Assembly (NCBI RefSeq): GCF_000012385.1
Contig: NC_007940.1
Span: 1,364,001 to 1,428,000, forward strand
Direction of reading: 5' to 3'
DNA length: 64,000 bases
Source of the DNA: Rickettsia bellii RML369-C
GTDB taxonomy: Bacteria; Pseudomonadota; Alphaproteobacteria; Rickettsiales; Rickettsiaceae
A model generated the notes under the pieces. The model had not been told where the DNA came from. It did no database searches and was given only the letters and a program-made list of their open reading frames with translations. Positions 47,285-56,285 of this stretch are shown piece by piece. Positions within the stretch are counted from its first letter, which is position 1, and every line of letters starts with the position of its first letter. A program made the position numbers and the translations under genes.

Positions 47285-47836
47285 ATGATAAACGTAGAGA
47301 TTATAAAAAACTACAGCAAGTGGCGTGAGCATAAGCAAATAAATAAGGCTTTGATTAAAAAAATTACTCAAAAAACCTTATCACAATTTGATAATTTTAG
47401 TGAAATAAAGCAATTCGAACTATCAATTTTGCTAACAAATAACGAAGAAATATTGACCTTAAACAAGCAATTTCGTAATATAGAAAAAGCAACCAACGTT
47501 CTTTCTTTTCCTGCTAATGAATTAAATTGGCAAGATTTGCGTTTTAGCGGTAACGAAATAGCTTCTAGTAATAAGCCTATTATCCTTGAAAATTTAGGGG
47601 ATTCTGATTATATGCATTTAGGAGACATAGCATTTTGCCATGATGTAATATATAATGAATCATACGAACAACAAAAAACTTTTGAGAATCACTTTATTCA
47701 TCTTTTAATACATAGTATTTTACACTTAATCGGGTTCGATCATCAAAATGACACAGAAACAAAGATCATGGAAAATCTAGAAATCGAGATACTAGCACAT
47801 TTCGGTATATCCTCCCCTTATTTATTAATTAAATAA
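47285..47836 (+). CDS. ybeY: Endoribonuclease YbeY (16S rRNA maturation)
   Basis: This 183-residue protein has the zinc motif HxxxHxxxxxH in [16 protein letters not shown] (about 140-155) and the preceding [18 protein letters not shown] signature. It processes the 3' end of 16S rRNA and takes part in ribosome quality control. It lies 8 nt upstream of tlyC, as in many alphaproteobacteria where ybeY precedes a CorC/TlyC gene. Longer than E. coli YbeY, usual for the group. Confidence 0.93.
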   Translation: MINVEIIKNYSKWREHKQINKALIKKITQKTLSQFDNFSEIKQFELSILLTNNEEILTLNKQFRNIEKATNVLSFPANELNWQDLRFSGNEIASSNKPIILENLGDSDYMHLGDIAFCHDVIYNESYEQQKTFENHFIHLLIHSILHLIGFDHQNDTETKIMENLEIEILAHFGISSPYLLIK

Positions 47837-47844
47837 AAAAATTT

Positions 47845-48750
47845 ATGTTAAAATCTTCAAAAAAAGAAGATGACAGTAAAAAGAATCACGATAATAAGTC
47901 AATTTTTCATTTGCGGAAATTATTCTCACCGATAAAATCTTTATTTTCAAATAAAGTACCGGATGATTTTTTTAGCGTTATAAAACGTCTAAAAACTAAT
48001 AGTCAGAAAATGACTTTAGATGAACGTAATATTTTAGCTAATTTGCTAAAATTAAAAGGCAAAACCATTGAAGACATAATGGTACCACGCTCTGATATTG
48101 CGGCAATAAAACTTACTACAAATATAGAAGAATTAAACGAATCTATTAAGGTAAAAATTCCGCATACCAGAACTCTAATATATGATGGTACTTTGGATAA
48201 TATAGTTGGTTTTATTCACATCAAAGATCTATTTAAAGCATTAGTTACGAAACAAAATTTTCGCTTAAAAAAGCTAATACGTAAGCATATAATCGCTGCT
48301 CCCTCTATGAAGTTATTGGATTTGCTTGCAAAAATGCGTCGTGAGAAAACTCATATTGCTATAGTTATTGATGAGTATGGCGGTACTGATGGATTAGTTA
48401 CGATTGAAGATGTTATGGAAGCATTAGTTGGGCGAATCGATGATGAGCATGATCAGAAATCAGAGTATGATAACTATAAGGTCATTAATAACTCAACAAT
48501 TATTTCAAACGCACGTGTTGAAGTGGAAGTGCTTGAAGAAATAATCGGCGAAAAGCTAAAAGACGATGATGATGAGTTCGATACTATAAGCGGTTTAGTG
48601 CTTACGAAAATGGGCAATGTTCCGGCGGTGGGTACTAAAATAAATGTTTCAGAAAATATTGAAATTGAAGTAACGGATGCAAATCCTCGCTCATTAAAGC
48701 AAGTCAAGATTACGCTTAAAAATAGTTTAAAACGTGCTAAATCATCTTAA
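47845..48750 (+). CDS. tlyC: Hemolysin C-like CBS/CorC protein TlyC
   Basis: This 301-residue protein has two CBS domains ([12 protein letters not shown] at about 77, and [42 protein letters not shown]) and a C-terminal CorC/HlyC transporter-associated domain ([19 protein letters not shown]). It corresponds to rickettsial TlyC, reported to lyse membranes and aid phagosome escape. A Mg/Co efflux-related role is the alternative family view. No N-terminal DUF21 membrane domain is present. Start 8 nt after ybeY. Confidence 0.93.
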   Translation: MLKSSKKEDDSKKNHDNKSIFHLRKLFSPIKSLFSNKVPDDFFSVIKRLKTNSQKMTLDERNILANLLKLKGKTIEDIMVPRSDIAAIKLTTNIEELNESIKVKIPHTRTLIYDGTLDNIVGFIHIKDLFKALVTKQNFRLKKLIRKHIIAAPSMKLLDLLAKMRREKTHIAIVIDEYGGTDGLVTIEDVMEALVGRIDDEHDQKSEYDNYKVINNSTIISNARVEVEVLEEIIGEKLKDDDDEFDTISGLVLTKMGNVPAVGTKINVSENIEIEVTDANPRSLKQVKITLKNSLKRAKSS

Positions 48751-49372
48751 ATCTTTATTACAAAACTATAACAGTATTCACCCTGAAGAAATTATTTCCA
48801 AAGAAAAAATGCTAGAGTTTTTGGATAATTTTACATACTCAAATGATTTGGAGAATTGGAATGTAAAACGAGGGGCGAGTACGCACAGCCTATACTTAAT
48901 AGGCGAGCATACGAGTTCCCTAAAGTTTTGCAGAGCCAATTCTTCAAAGCAGAAGAGTATGGGGCATTTTACTGCCTCTGCGTTCTTACTCAATCATGAT
49001 CAAACTAAGTTTCTATTGATGCATCATAAAAAGCTTAATAAATGGCTTCAACTTGGTGGGCATTGTGAAAGTGATGATATATTAACTGAAGCAATTAGAG
49101 AAGCACGAGAAGAGTCAGGAATTAATGAGATTGAGGCAGTAAGTAATAATATTTTTGATATAGATGTTCATTATATCCCTCAAACACCTAAAGAACCCTC
49201 TCATTATCACTATGATATACGTTTTTTATTAAAAACAATAAATAATGATAATTTCATAAAAAACAATGAATCACATGAACTAAAGTGGTTTAGTTTTTCT
49301 GATTATCCACAACTAGGTGTAGAATTAGAACGCTCCGTTACTCGCATGATAGAGAAGTTTAAGAATGTATAG
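48734..49372 (+). CDS. NUDIX hydrolase with an in-frame palindromic insert
   Basis: This 212-residue protein overlaps the tlyC end by 17 nt. The Nudix box is [23 protein letters not shown] (given as positions about 113-135), with Asp in place of the first Glu and intact REAREE. Residues about 44-76 ([18 protein letters not shown] and onward) are encoded by a palindromic repeat and look inserted between ENWN and [10 protein letters not shown]. The substrate is unknown, with a nucleoside diphosphate derivative likely. The insertion precedes the Nudix core, so it may be tolerated. Confidence 0.85.
   Translation: MLNHLKSLLQNYNSIHPEEIISKEKMLEFLDNFTYSNDLENWNVKRGASTHSLYLIGEHTSSLKFCRANSSKQKSMGHFTASAFLLNHDQTKFLLMHHKKLNKWLQLGGHCESDDILTEAIREAREESGINEIEAVSNNIFDIDVHYIPQTPKEPSHYHYDIRFLLKTINNDNFIKNNESHELKWFSFSDYPQLGVELERSVTRMIEKFKNV
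48863..48960. repeat. Palindromic repeat inside the NUDIX coding sequence
   Basis: The centre cctatacttaataggcgag and flanks gcgagtacgcac / gagttccctaaag resemble the second repeat family at 20480-20609 and 25870-25930. It is in frame with the gene. Confidence 0.6.
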
Positions 49373-49398
49373 CCGAAGCGGAATAAAAAGGATATGTA

Positions 49399-49479
49399 TG
49401 TCATCCCGTGACTTGATCACGGGATCCAGAAAAGCCTTTAAAAGCACTGGATTCCGTGGTCGTAGCCACGGAATGACAG
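49399..49479. repeat. RPE-type palindrome downstream of the NUDIX gene
   Basis: It is tgtcatcccgtgacttgatcacgggatccag ... ctggattccgtggtcgtagccacggaatgacag. Confidence 0.75.
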
Positions 49480-49666
49480 ATTAACGGTATAACCATTTTA
49501 TCTAGGTTTAGCTATATAATTTATATTCAAGGTATAAATTATACATCGCTTATTTAACACAATTTAAATATTTTTTTATAATTGCCAACTCTATTTAATA
49601 TTTCTACCTAGAATTTAAAAAATATTTTGTTAATATCATAAAACAAACTAACAACGGAGAAATATT

Positions 49667-49870
49667 ATGTCTGAATCAGAAAATAATTCGAAAGAATCAT
49701 TATTAGAAGGGGCAAAAAATTTAATAAATACAACACAAAAAATATTAGATACCGCAAGAGATGCATTAGACCACCCTGAATCATTGTTAGGCAAGGCAAA
49801 GGACTTAATGAAGAGTTCAGAGAAACAAGAGCAAGAAAAAAAAGTAGATTCAACTGAATCAAAAGAATAA
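49667..49870 (+). CDS. Small acidic hypothetical protein
   Basis: This 67-residue charged protein has no membrane segment or signal peptide. An amphipathic helical central part (LLEGAKNLINTTQKILDTARDALDHPESLLGKAKDLMKS) resembles small stress-type or LEA-like helices. The ATG follows a good ribosome binding site (acaacggagaaatattatg), which supports real expression. The upstream 294-nt spacer is AT-rich. Function unknown. Confidence 0.65.
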   Translation: MSESENNSKESLLEGAKNLINTTQKILDTARDALDHPESLLGKAKDLMKSSEKQEQEKKVDSTESKE

Positions 49871-49950
49871 TGTTAAAGCTCTTGATTAAAATAACAAAAC
49901 GGATAAATATAGTATCTTTTGATAAAGCTTATTGTTAATTTTAAATGTAC

Positions 49951-50113
49951 TATAGTAAAATGAATTGAATTAGGTGCAATTTCTAAATCATTTTTTAATT
50001 TTTTAAGAACATATCTCATACCGTAAATGGGTTAGCATTAGCAGTATTCGCTATCCCCTTAAAAAATAAAATATTTCCTATAAATCACACCTAATTCAAT
50101 TCATTTTATTATA
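49951..50113. repeat. 163-bp long inverted repeat with 21-bp perfect arms
   Basis: 49956-49976 and 50088-50108 are perfect inverted arms (inner text aaatgaattgaattaggtg), extending with one mismatch to 49951 and 50113. A nested pair attttttaag / cttaaaaaat lies inside. The right arm overlaps the stop codon of the DUF2269 gene. It may be a MITE relic or a convergent terminator. Confidence 0.65.
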
Positions 50114-50573
50114 ATGGTTTAAACACCATTAAGAAGAAAATAACAATCAGACTAATAAATGCTGGCCATCCTAAGTAAAACCATAATTTAAATAATTTAT
50201 AATATTTCTCTGGTAAGGATGCTTGCTGTTTTAATGCCTCAACTGCCATATTTCTTAGCTGAATTTGGATCCATACCACTGGAAGCCAACAAATTCCAGC
50301 AATTATATATCCTATATAAGTTAAGAAAAGCCATAATTCAGAATAATTATGACCAAGCATATTTACTAATATTATGCCGCTAATCGGTTGAATTATCACA
50401 GTTGGAGTAATAAAAAGAAAATCAGTAATAACTATAGTCCGAGCTGCATATGCTTTCGCATACAAGTCACCAGTTTTATTTGCCCACCACATAAAAAAAG
50501 CAGTGCCAATGCCAGTACCAAATAAAATAGTAGAGCTAATAATATGAATAGTTTTTATAAAAAGATATACCAT
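50109..50573 (-). CDS. DUF2269-type integral membrane protein
   Basis: This 154-residue protein has four hydrophobic helices and the start TIHIISSTILFGTGIGTAFFMWWA, which is typical of DUF2269 membrane proteins. The role is unknown. The start overlaps the stop of the preceding DoxX-like segment by 1 nt, so the gene was coupled to the SDR-DoxX gene that is now broken. The frame itself is intact. Confidence 0.75.
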   Translation of the reverse strand: MVYLFIKTIHIISSTILFGTGIGTAFFMWWANKTGDLYAKAYAARTIVITDFLFITPTVIIQPISGIILVNMLGHNYSELWLFLTYIGYIIAGICWLPVVWIQIQLRNMAVEALKQQASLPEKYYKLFKLWFYLGWPAFISLIVIFFLMVFKPL

Positions 50574-51873
50574 TATTTATCTCTTTCTATAGCCATTATT
50601 ACTAAAGTAAGTAATATTATCGGAATATTTTTTAGTATTGGACCTAGAGGATCCAACCATAATATTGGCTTAAGATACGTTAATAGTGAAGTATAAGATA
50701 ATATTAGTAAAATTTGTAAACTACATATACTGCTTATTTTATTCTTAATAATTAGTAAAATTCCCAGAATAATATCCATAAAGCAGCTTCCATATAATAT
50801 GTAAGGTGCTATTTGCTTATTAAAACCCAGTGATATTATAATTTGCTTGCTAGCATCATAAGCAAAAATACTTGAAATAATTCCTGTCATTATCCAAAAT
50901 AACCCTAAGGCAATTTTTATTATAGGTTTTAGAAAATAAAGCCTAGCATGCTATATAGATTGTACGGTTAAAGGTTCTGTTGTAAGACCTTGCTGCAAGT
51001 TTCTAGGAATTATAGAAGTAAAATCAATAAAATCATTTTTATTGGCAATATTAGGTTGAAGTAACATATTATACGACGTAGAATTAATAGGTCCTATTTT
51101 GAAAAAATCCCCTAACTTAGAGGCTATTTTAATGAATATTAAAGGAATTTTTATCAGTCTTGCAGGTTCGACCCCAAGCCATCTTCTAAATCCAATCAAG
51201 ATGTCTTTCATAGTAACTATGTCAGGTCCAACTATTTTTAATAATCTACAAATTTTTCCTTTTCTTTCTACACAATGAATGATTACTTTCGCTAGATCTT
51301 CAATATGGATAGGTTGAAATTGTTGTAAACCGTCACCTATCAGAGGAATAAAATACGGTAATGTTGCTAAAAGCCCTAAATAATGATGTACCGCCATAGC
51401 AACCGCTCGCATAAATGAGAGAAGGTTGTAAAACTACCCAATCTATATTTTCTAATTTTTGTAAATATCTTTCTGTTACTTTTTTGGTTAAAGCATAAGA
51501 AGTGTTTTCTTCATCATCTATTCCAAGAGCTGAAATATGAATAATTCTTTTTACGTTAGTAATAGTGCAAGCCTTAAATAGAGCTTTTGGACCGTTGATA
51601 TGAACATTTTCAATATTATTAGCATGACTAGACGTTAATACACCTGAGGCATTAATAACTATATCTATTTTCTCTAATTTATTTATCCTGAGGGCTAAGA
51701 GCTGTATTAAAATCACAATGTATAATTTCTGCAGTAGGAAATTTTTTTCTAGTAGATTCAATATCCCTAACGGCACATACTACTTCATAATTACTTTTTA
51801 ATAATGCAGCAGTAATATATGATCCAATAAAGCCGTTAGCTCCAGTTACTAATATTCTCATGTTCAATGCCAA
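50573..51873 (-). pseudogene. Decayed NAD(P)-binding SDR/epimerase with DoxX-like C-terminal domain
   Basis: Four pieces align to one protein of about 430 residues. The N-terminus MRILVTGANGFIGSYI is a Rossmann motif (51861, GxxGxxG). After a frameshift near 51690 comes KIDIVINASGVL ... IDWVVLQPSLIYA. After an extra T in a T-run near 51405-51415 comes ATLPYFIPLIGDG ... IHIEDLAKVI. Then an in-frame TAG (50951-50953) precedes HARLYFLKPIIKIALGLFW, which continues into the DoxX-like membrane domain (50573-50890, ORF start MTGIISSIFAYD). Two frameshifts plus a nonsense codon mean the gene is dead, although the DoxX part alone could still be translated. The DUF2269 gene follows. Confidence 0.8.
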
Positions 51874-51882
51874 TTATCTATA

Positions 51883-51993
51883 TCAATTTGTAATTCTTAT
51901 AAGGTGGAATAAAATATGATAAAATTTTTCCTGCATAGTTTTGTGGGATCGTTCACATATTCCATTAGTCTGAGGACTATAGGCTTTAAATAA
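51883..51993 (-). pseudogene. Relic of an IS481/IS3-type transposase (rve core)
   Basis: In the minus strand the codons from 51987 read KAYSPQTNGICERSHKT followed by MQEKFYHILFH, then stop at 51883. SPQTNG-CER-HKT is the conserved end of the integrase catalytic core around the last Glu of the DDE triad. Only 34-36 codons remain, squeezed between the SDR pseudogene and APRc. The relic explains the odd end of the APRc spacer. Confidence 0.75.
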
Positions 51994-52001
51994 GCTTTAT
52001 T

Positions 52002-52712
52002 CTAGTAATTCAAAATTAGTAGATCCTTGTCAATTTTAAAGCCTTTAAAGCGTTCAAGTACTGACATACCAAGAAGAGAAACATCCAGATCCCCAAGTCC
52101 GATATGTCCACTAACATCCTTAAATTCTTTTCCTATTATTACACTATCTAATTTTATAGGAGCGGCTTTATTCTCACCATTAGCAGTTAAATAAGTTCTA
52201 GTATATTTTAGCTGAGTTAGATCGAATCCTAATTTTTGAGCATCTTCTTTGGTTAAAGCTACATCACTTGCCCCAGTATCAACCATAAAGCTTATTTTAA
52301 CGTTATTCACAACAGCATCAATATAAAAATGTCCGTCTCCGCTGCGAGCTATTATTATTTCGCCAGCTTCCGTAGACCAGTTATATGATGGAATTAGTAC
52401 TGATGCTACTCTTTGATAAGCATAATTTAGCTCAAATCTAAAAGCATAGCCGATGATTATAACTAAAAAAATTGCTGCCCAAGCTGCTAGTTGCAGGCAA
52501 AATTTACGTATTTCATTTTGACTCATAGTGCTATAAATTACACTAAATAATATTAATAACGATGCACAAAAGCTTCCTATATTTTGCGGCTCTTTAAAAA
52601 ACTTTGGATAGTGCTGATTTATATATTTATATGCTAAGCCGGTTACAAATATAGTACCGCAAATTATAAATATAAGTTTATGTATTTTCTGTCCATATTG
52701 AAAGTATAACAA
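52002..52712 (-). CDS. Retropepsin-like aspartic protease APRc
   Basis: This 236-residue protein has three N-terminal membrane helices (about 12-30, 45-62, 72-90) and a C-terminal single-lobe aspartic protease domain. The catalytic motif is FMVDTGASDVALT (about 140-152), followed by IGLGDLDVSLLGMSVLERF. It matches the rickettsial membrane-anchored retropepsin APRc, which acts as a dimer and is thought to process autotransporters. The last codon lies at 52002, next to the transposase relic. Its C-terminal residue set (DLLILNY) seems complete. Confidence 0.9.
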   Translation of the reverse strand: MLYFQYGQKIHKLIFIICGTIFVTGLAYKYINQHYPKFFKEPQNIGSFCASLLILFSVIYSTMSQNEIRKFCLQLAAWAAIFLVIIIGYAFRFELNYAYQRVASVLIPSYNWSTEAGEIIIARSGDGHFYIDAVVNNVKISFMVDTGASDVALTKEDAQKLGFDLTQLKYTRTYLTANGENKAAPIKLDSVIIGKEFKDVSGHIGLGDLDVSLLGMSVLERFKGFKIDKDLLILNY

Positions 52713-52797
52713 TTAATATCAAAAGTGGAAGCCGCCTTTTATTTTTGATACTTTTTAATTTATTCTTTTCTATAAAAAGGTGCAGAAATGCACTTCT

Positions 52798-53520
52798 TTA
52801 TAGAAAATCCCCGATATTCTCTAAAAACAACCTAGCCCTATGAGAAGCTGGTTTGCTAAAAAACTCTTGGACTGGCTGATTTGCTAAAATCTGTCCTTGA
52901 TCCATAAAAATAATACAATCAGCTATCAGTTTTGCAAATTTTAAGTGATGGGTTACTACTACCATACTCATTTGTTCTTTTAATAAATTAATATTCTCGA
53001 TCACATCCTTAATATTTTCAGGATCTAACGCTGAGGTCGGTTCATCAAATAATAAAATTTCTGGTTTCATCATTAAGGCCCTTGCTATTGCGATACGCTG
53101 CTTCTGCCCACCTGATAGATTTGCCGGATATGAGTCAAACTTCTGGCTTAGCTTAAACTTCTCAAGCAATTCCTTTGCTTTTAATATAGCTTCATCTTTT
53201 GGAATTTTTAAAACATTCACTGGTGTATAGATCAGATTATTACCTACAGTTAAATGCGGAAAGAGGTTAAAATTCTGAAAAACCATCCCGACCTTTAGCC
53301 GCAATTTTCTTCTATCTTTTGGCAGCAGCTTTTTGCCGTCTACAAGCAAAGTTCCGCTAGTTGGCTCTTCTAAATTATTTAAAACACGTAGTAAAGTAGT
53401 CTTACCACCCCCTGATGGACCAATTATTACCGTGGTTTCTTTAGCGGTAAAACTTAAATCTATATTTTTAATGCCGTAATTTTTGCCGTAACGCTTACAA
53501 ACTTTTTCTAAAATAATCAT
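52798..53520 (-). CDS. glnQ: ABC transporter ATP-binding protein, polar amino-acid type
   Basis: This 240-residue protein has Walker A GPSGGGKTTLLR, the Q-loop VGMVFQNFNLFPHLTV, signature LSGGQKQRIAIARAL, Walker B LLFDEPTSALDP and H-loop VVTHHLKFAK. The VFQNFNLFPHLTVGNN type belongs to GlnQ/HisP amino-acid importers. No permease or binding protein gene is next to it, as is common in Rickettsia. It starts 3 nt after the MBL gene on the same strand. Confidence 0.92.
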   Translation of the reverse strand: MIILEKVCKRYGKNYGIKNIDLSFTAKETTVIIGPSGGGKTTLLRVLNNLEEPTSGTLLVDGKKLLPKDRRKLRLKVGMVFQNFNLFPHLTVGNNLIYTPVNVLKIPKDEAILKAKELLEKFKLSQKFDSYPANLSGGQKQRIAIARALMMKPEILLFDEPTSALDPENIKDVIENINLLKEQMSMVVVTHHLKFAKLIADCIIFMDQGQILANQPVQEFFSKPASHRARLFLENIGDFL

Positions 53521-53523
53521 ATA

Positions 53524-54288
53524 TTACACTATAAACCTATAGCCATCATAAAGCGGTTTAACATTATCTGGAAGTATTTTTATAATTTCGTGATAATCTA
53601 TAGTATGACGCATATTTGTCAATAATATTTGCTCTGGTTTATATTTCTCTCGCCACTCTAACACTTTATCAAGCCCTGCATGGTTTTTATTTGAAGTATA
53701 ATCCATACAATCTAAAATCCATATTTTTATATTCTGCAAAAATTTTTCTGACTCAGGCGGAAAATTAATAACATCAGGCGAATAAACAAAATCACCTATC
53801 CGCAAACCTAAACTATCGATAGGACCATGATTTTGCCTAAAAAATTGTATTTCAATTGTGTTAATCTTAATTTTATCAAAAAAACCAATATTTTTAGTTT
53901 CAAGAACTGGACCTTGCATAAATGAATTATAACCAAATAAATAGTCGAAACTTTTATGTAAATTTACTGCTGTATTCTCGTCTGTATAGATTTCTAATGC
54001 CTTTTTTTCCATAAAAGAAAATATTCGTAAATCATCAATTCCATTAACATGATCGGAATGATAATGGGTTAATACCGCACAATCAAGTTTATTTACCTTT
54101 TCTCTTATTAGCTGATGTTTGATATCAAAGCCAAAATCAACTAATATTTGACTATTTTCATCGTTGATATATATTGCTGATCTAGTTCTTTTATTGTACT
54201 TTGAATCTGATAAACATATAGAGCAACCGCATCCGATTACCGGTACGCCTATAGATGCTCCGCAGCCCAGTATTGTCACCTGTAACAT
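53524..54288 (-). CDS. Metallo-beta-lactamase-fold hydrolase (PhnP/RNase Z-like)
   Basis: This 254-residue protein has GCGASIGVPVIGCGCSIC near the N-terminus (zinc or structural cysteines), the metal motif LTHYHSDHVNGIDDLR, a second metal site in FFRQNHGPIDSLG and DCMDYTSNKNHAGL, and TNMRHTIDYHE. This is the PhnP-type phosphodiesterase branch, seen widely in alphaproteobacteria, often next to TatD or glnQ-like genes. The substrate is unknown. Its gene precedes the ABC ATPase by 3 nt and is divergent from the PAP2 gene. Confidence 0.87.
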   Translation of the reverse strand: MLQVTILGCGASIGVPVIGCGCSICLSDSKYNKRTRSAIYINDENSQILVDFGFDIKHQLIREKVNKLDCAVLTHYHSDHVNGIDDLRIFSFMEKKALEIYTDENTAVNLHKSFDYLFGYNSFMQGPVLETKNIGFFDKIKINTIEIQFFRQNHGPIDSLGLRIGDFVYSPDVINFPPESEKFLQNIKIWILDCMDYTSNKNHAGLDKVLEWREKYKPEQILLTNMRHTIDYHEIIKILPDNVKPLYDGYRFIV

Positions 54289-54302
54289 AAACTAATAAAA
54301 TA

Positions 54303-54980
54303 ATGTTTGAAGTTTTTTATAATTTTTGCGGTTTAAACCAAGAAATATTTTTATTCTTAAATAAAATTACTAATATCGGGCTGTTTGCCTATTTTTTAAG
54401 AATATTTTCTTTTTGTTTTAATATCGCTAATTTTGCCATAATATATATTTTATACTGTATATATCTTTATATTCAACTAAAGAAAATCAAAAACGATAAT
54501 GAGCGACAAAATAAATTTTGGCATAGTTATAATAAATTAGTTGAAATCGGGATAGTATATGGCGTATCTGGTTTGGTTTTTACTGCTCTTAAATTTACTG
54601 TTAATTTACCACGCCCTTATTGTAGCCTACCTGAGGGAAGTTTTATCACTATATTAAATACTGCAAGTGAAAGATGCTTATCGAGTTTTCCAAGTAGTCA
54701 CGCAGCACTTAGCGTTTTATTAACGTATTTTATTTGGAATTATGTAAAATTACCAATTAAAATATTAATGATTTGTGTTATTATATTAGTGTCTCTATCT
54801 CGCATTAGTCTTGCTATGCACTATCCAAGCGACATAATTTATGGTATTATCACCGGACTTATAACAATATTAATTGGTAAGCTAATTTACCGAATTTTTA
54901 AAAATAATATAATAAGATGGGTGGGTGCTCTGTCATTCCGTGGCTTGCTAACTAAATCCAGTAATAAAAAATACAAATAA
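54303..54980 (+). CDS. PAP2-family membrane phosphatase with repeat-derived C-terminus
   Basis: This 225-residue membrane protein has the three PAP2 motifs: KFTVNLPRPYC (KxxxxxxRP), SFPSSHAAL (PSxH) and SRISLAMHYPSD (SRxxxxxHxxxD). It may dephosphorylate undecaprenyl pyrophosphate, lipid A or phosphatidyl lipids (LpxE-like). Residues about 208-225 (ALSFRGLLTKSSNKK) are coded by a repeat at 54931, which provides the stop. Confidence 0.88.
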   Translation: MFEVFYNFCGLNQEIFLFLNKITNIGLFAYFLRIFSFCFNIANFAIIYILYCIYLYIQLKKIKNDNERQNKFWHSYNKLVEIGIVYGVSGLVFTALKFTVNLPRPYCSLPEGSFITILNTASERCLSSFPSSHAALSVLLTYFIWNYVKLPIKILMICVIILVSLSRISLAMHYPSDIIYGIITGLITILIGKLIYRIFKNNIIRWVGALSFRGLLTKSSNKKYK

Positions 54981-55034
54981 AAAGCTCGATATTATCTCAC
55001 TTTATGCTGGATTCCCGCCGTTGCTAAGAATGAC
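54931..55034. repeat. RPE-type palindrome at the PAP2 gene end
   Basis: It runs tgtcattccgtggcttgc ... gctggattcccgccgttgc taagaatgac. The first 50 nt are coding. Confidence 0.72.
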
Positions 55035-55086
55035 ATAAAAACCAAGGGATAACACCAAAACCAATTTTCAAATAAAATAAGTATAT

Positions 55087-56169
55087 ATGTTACTATATCG
55101 AAAATATTTTATAAAAAATATCCTACCTCTGCTTATAGTCATTACTTTTTCAATGACTAGCTTGGTATGGATTACTCAAGTATTAAAGCTTTTATATTTA
55201 TTTGACAAAGGTATAAAAGTTATGGATTTCTTGAGTTTAATAATTTTAGTCCTACCTACCTTACTATTTATTTTATTACCTATCATAACAGTTATTACAA
55301 TAATTTATATTTATAATAACCTAAAAATTGAGAGGCAATTAATTATATTACAAACTTCAGGGGTAGGTAACTTACAGCTAGCCCTACCTGCTTTATATGT
55401 TGCATTGATAGTCGCATTACTTGCTTATTATATATCTTCCACTGTCATGCCTTTATCCCATATAAATTTAAAATCACGTTTAAGCTTTATAAAGAATAAC
55501 TATATATCAAGTATGATTGAGGAAAAGACTTTTAACAAAATAACAAAAGATATTACTGTTTATATAGATAAAAAATCTACAGGGAATGTTATGAAAGGCG
55601 TAATCATATTTGATAACCGCAATACTGATAACCCATCCGTAGTATTTGCAAATTCCGGCATACTTAATATACATGAGAATGATCCTATTTTTGAGCTTAG
55701 TAAGGGTAGTAGACAAGAATATGACATAAATGGGAATATAACGCAGCTAACTTTTGATTCATTGATGATAAAGCTACAAAATGATAATCCATTAATCTCA
55801 CAAAGAACAACACATAATAAGGAAGCAAACGAATATTATATTGAAGAATTGCTTGAACCTCCTGTTGATTTAAATCCCATGAAAAAAATTAAATTAATTG
55901 CCGAAGCCCACCAACGAATCATTTGGCCTTTATATAATTTTGTATTACCATTTTTAGCATTGGCAGTTTTCTTAAAATATCCTTATAGTAAAAAAACAAC
56001 TTTCATGCCGATATTATTTGCTGCTTTATCAGTATTAATAGCTACTTCTGCTCACTTTACATTACAAAACTTTGCTTCAAAAAATTTAGCTTTTATTACT
56101 GCTTGCTACTTGAATATATTCTTTATTTTATCAATAGGGTTATATTTATTTATACGTAAAAGAATATAG
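55087..56169 (+). CDS. lptF: LPS export permease LptF/LptG family
   Basis: This 360-residue protein has the YjgP/YjgQ layout. Three N-terminal helices (about 12-32, 50-75, 95-120) carry the RQLIILQTSGVGNLQLALP coupling segment. A periplasmic beta-jellyroll (about 125-260) and three C-terminal helices with PLYNFVLPFLALAVFLKYPY follow. It pairs with another LptF/G and LptB to extract LPS from the inner membrane. LptF is more likely than LptG, but this is not certain from sequence alone. Confidence 0.85.
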   Translation: MLLYRKYFIKNILPLLIVITFSMTSLVWITQVLKLLYLFDKGIKVMDFLSLIILVLPTLLFILLPIITVITIIYIYNNLKIERQLIILQTSGVGNLQLALPALYVALIVALLAYYISSTVMPLSHINLKSRLSFIKNNYISSMIEEKTFNKITKDITVYIDKKSTGNVMKGVIIFDNRNTDNPSVVFANSGILNIHENDPIFELSKGSRQEYDINGNITQLTFDSLMIKLQNDNPLISQRTTHNKEANEYYIEELLEPPVDLNPMKKIKLIAEAHQRIIWPLYNFVLPFLALAVFLKYPYSKKTTFMPILFAALSVLIATSAHFTLQNFASKNLAFITACYLNIFFILSIGLYLFIRKRI

Positions 56170-56182
56170 CTAAAATATATTA

Positions 56183-56224
56183 TTAGTATTTTTAACTGGA
56201 TCCCGCTACAAGTGAGCTAGATGA
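56183..56224. repeat. Partial RPE unit between lptF and the large ORF
   Basis: It is tattagtatttttaactgga followed by tcccgctacaagtgagctagatgac. Only one arm is recognisable. Confidence 0.5.
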
Positions 56225-56285
56225 CAACTGGAAAACTGATCCACGCTGGCAATATGTCCCCACGGCATAACACAAAGGGTATTTT

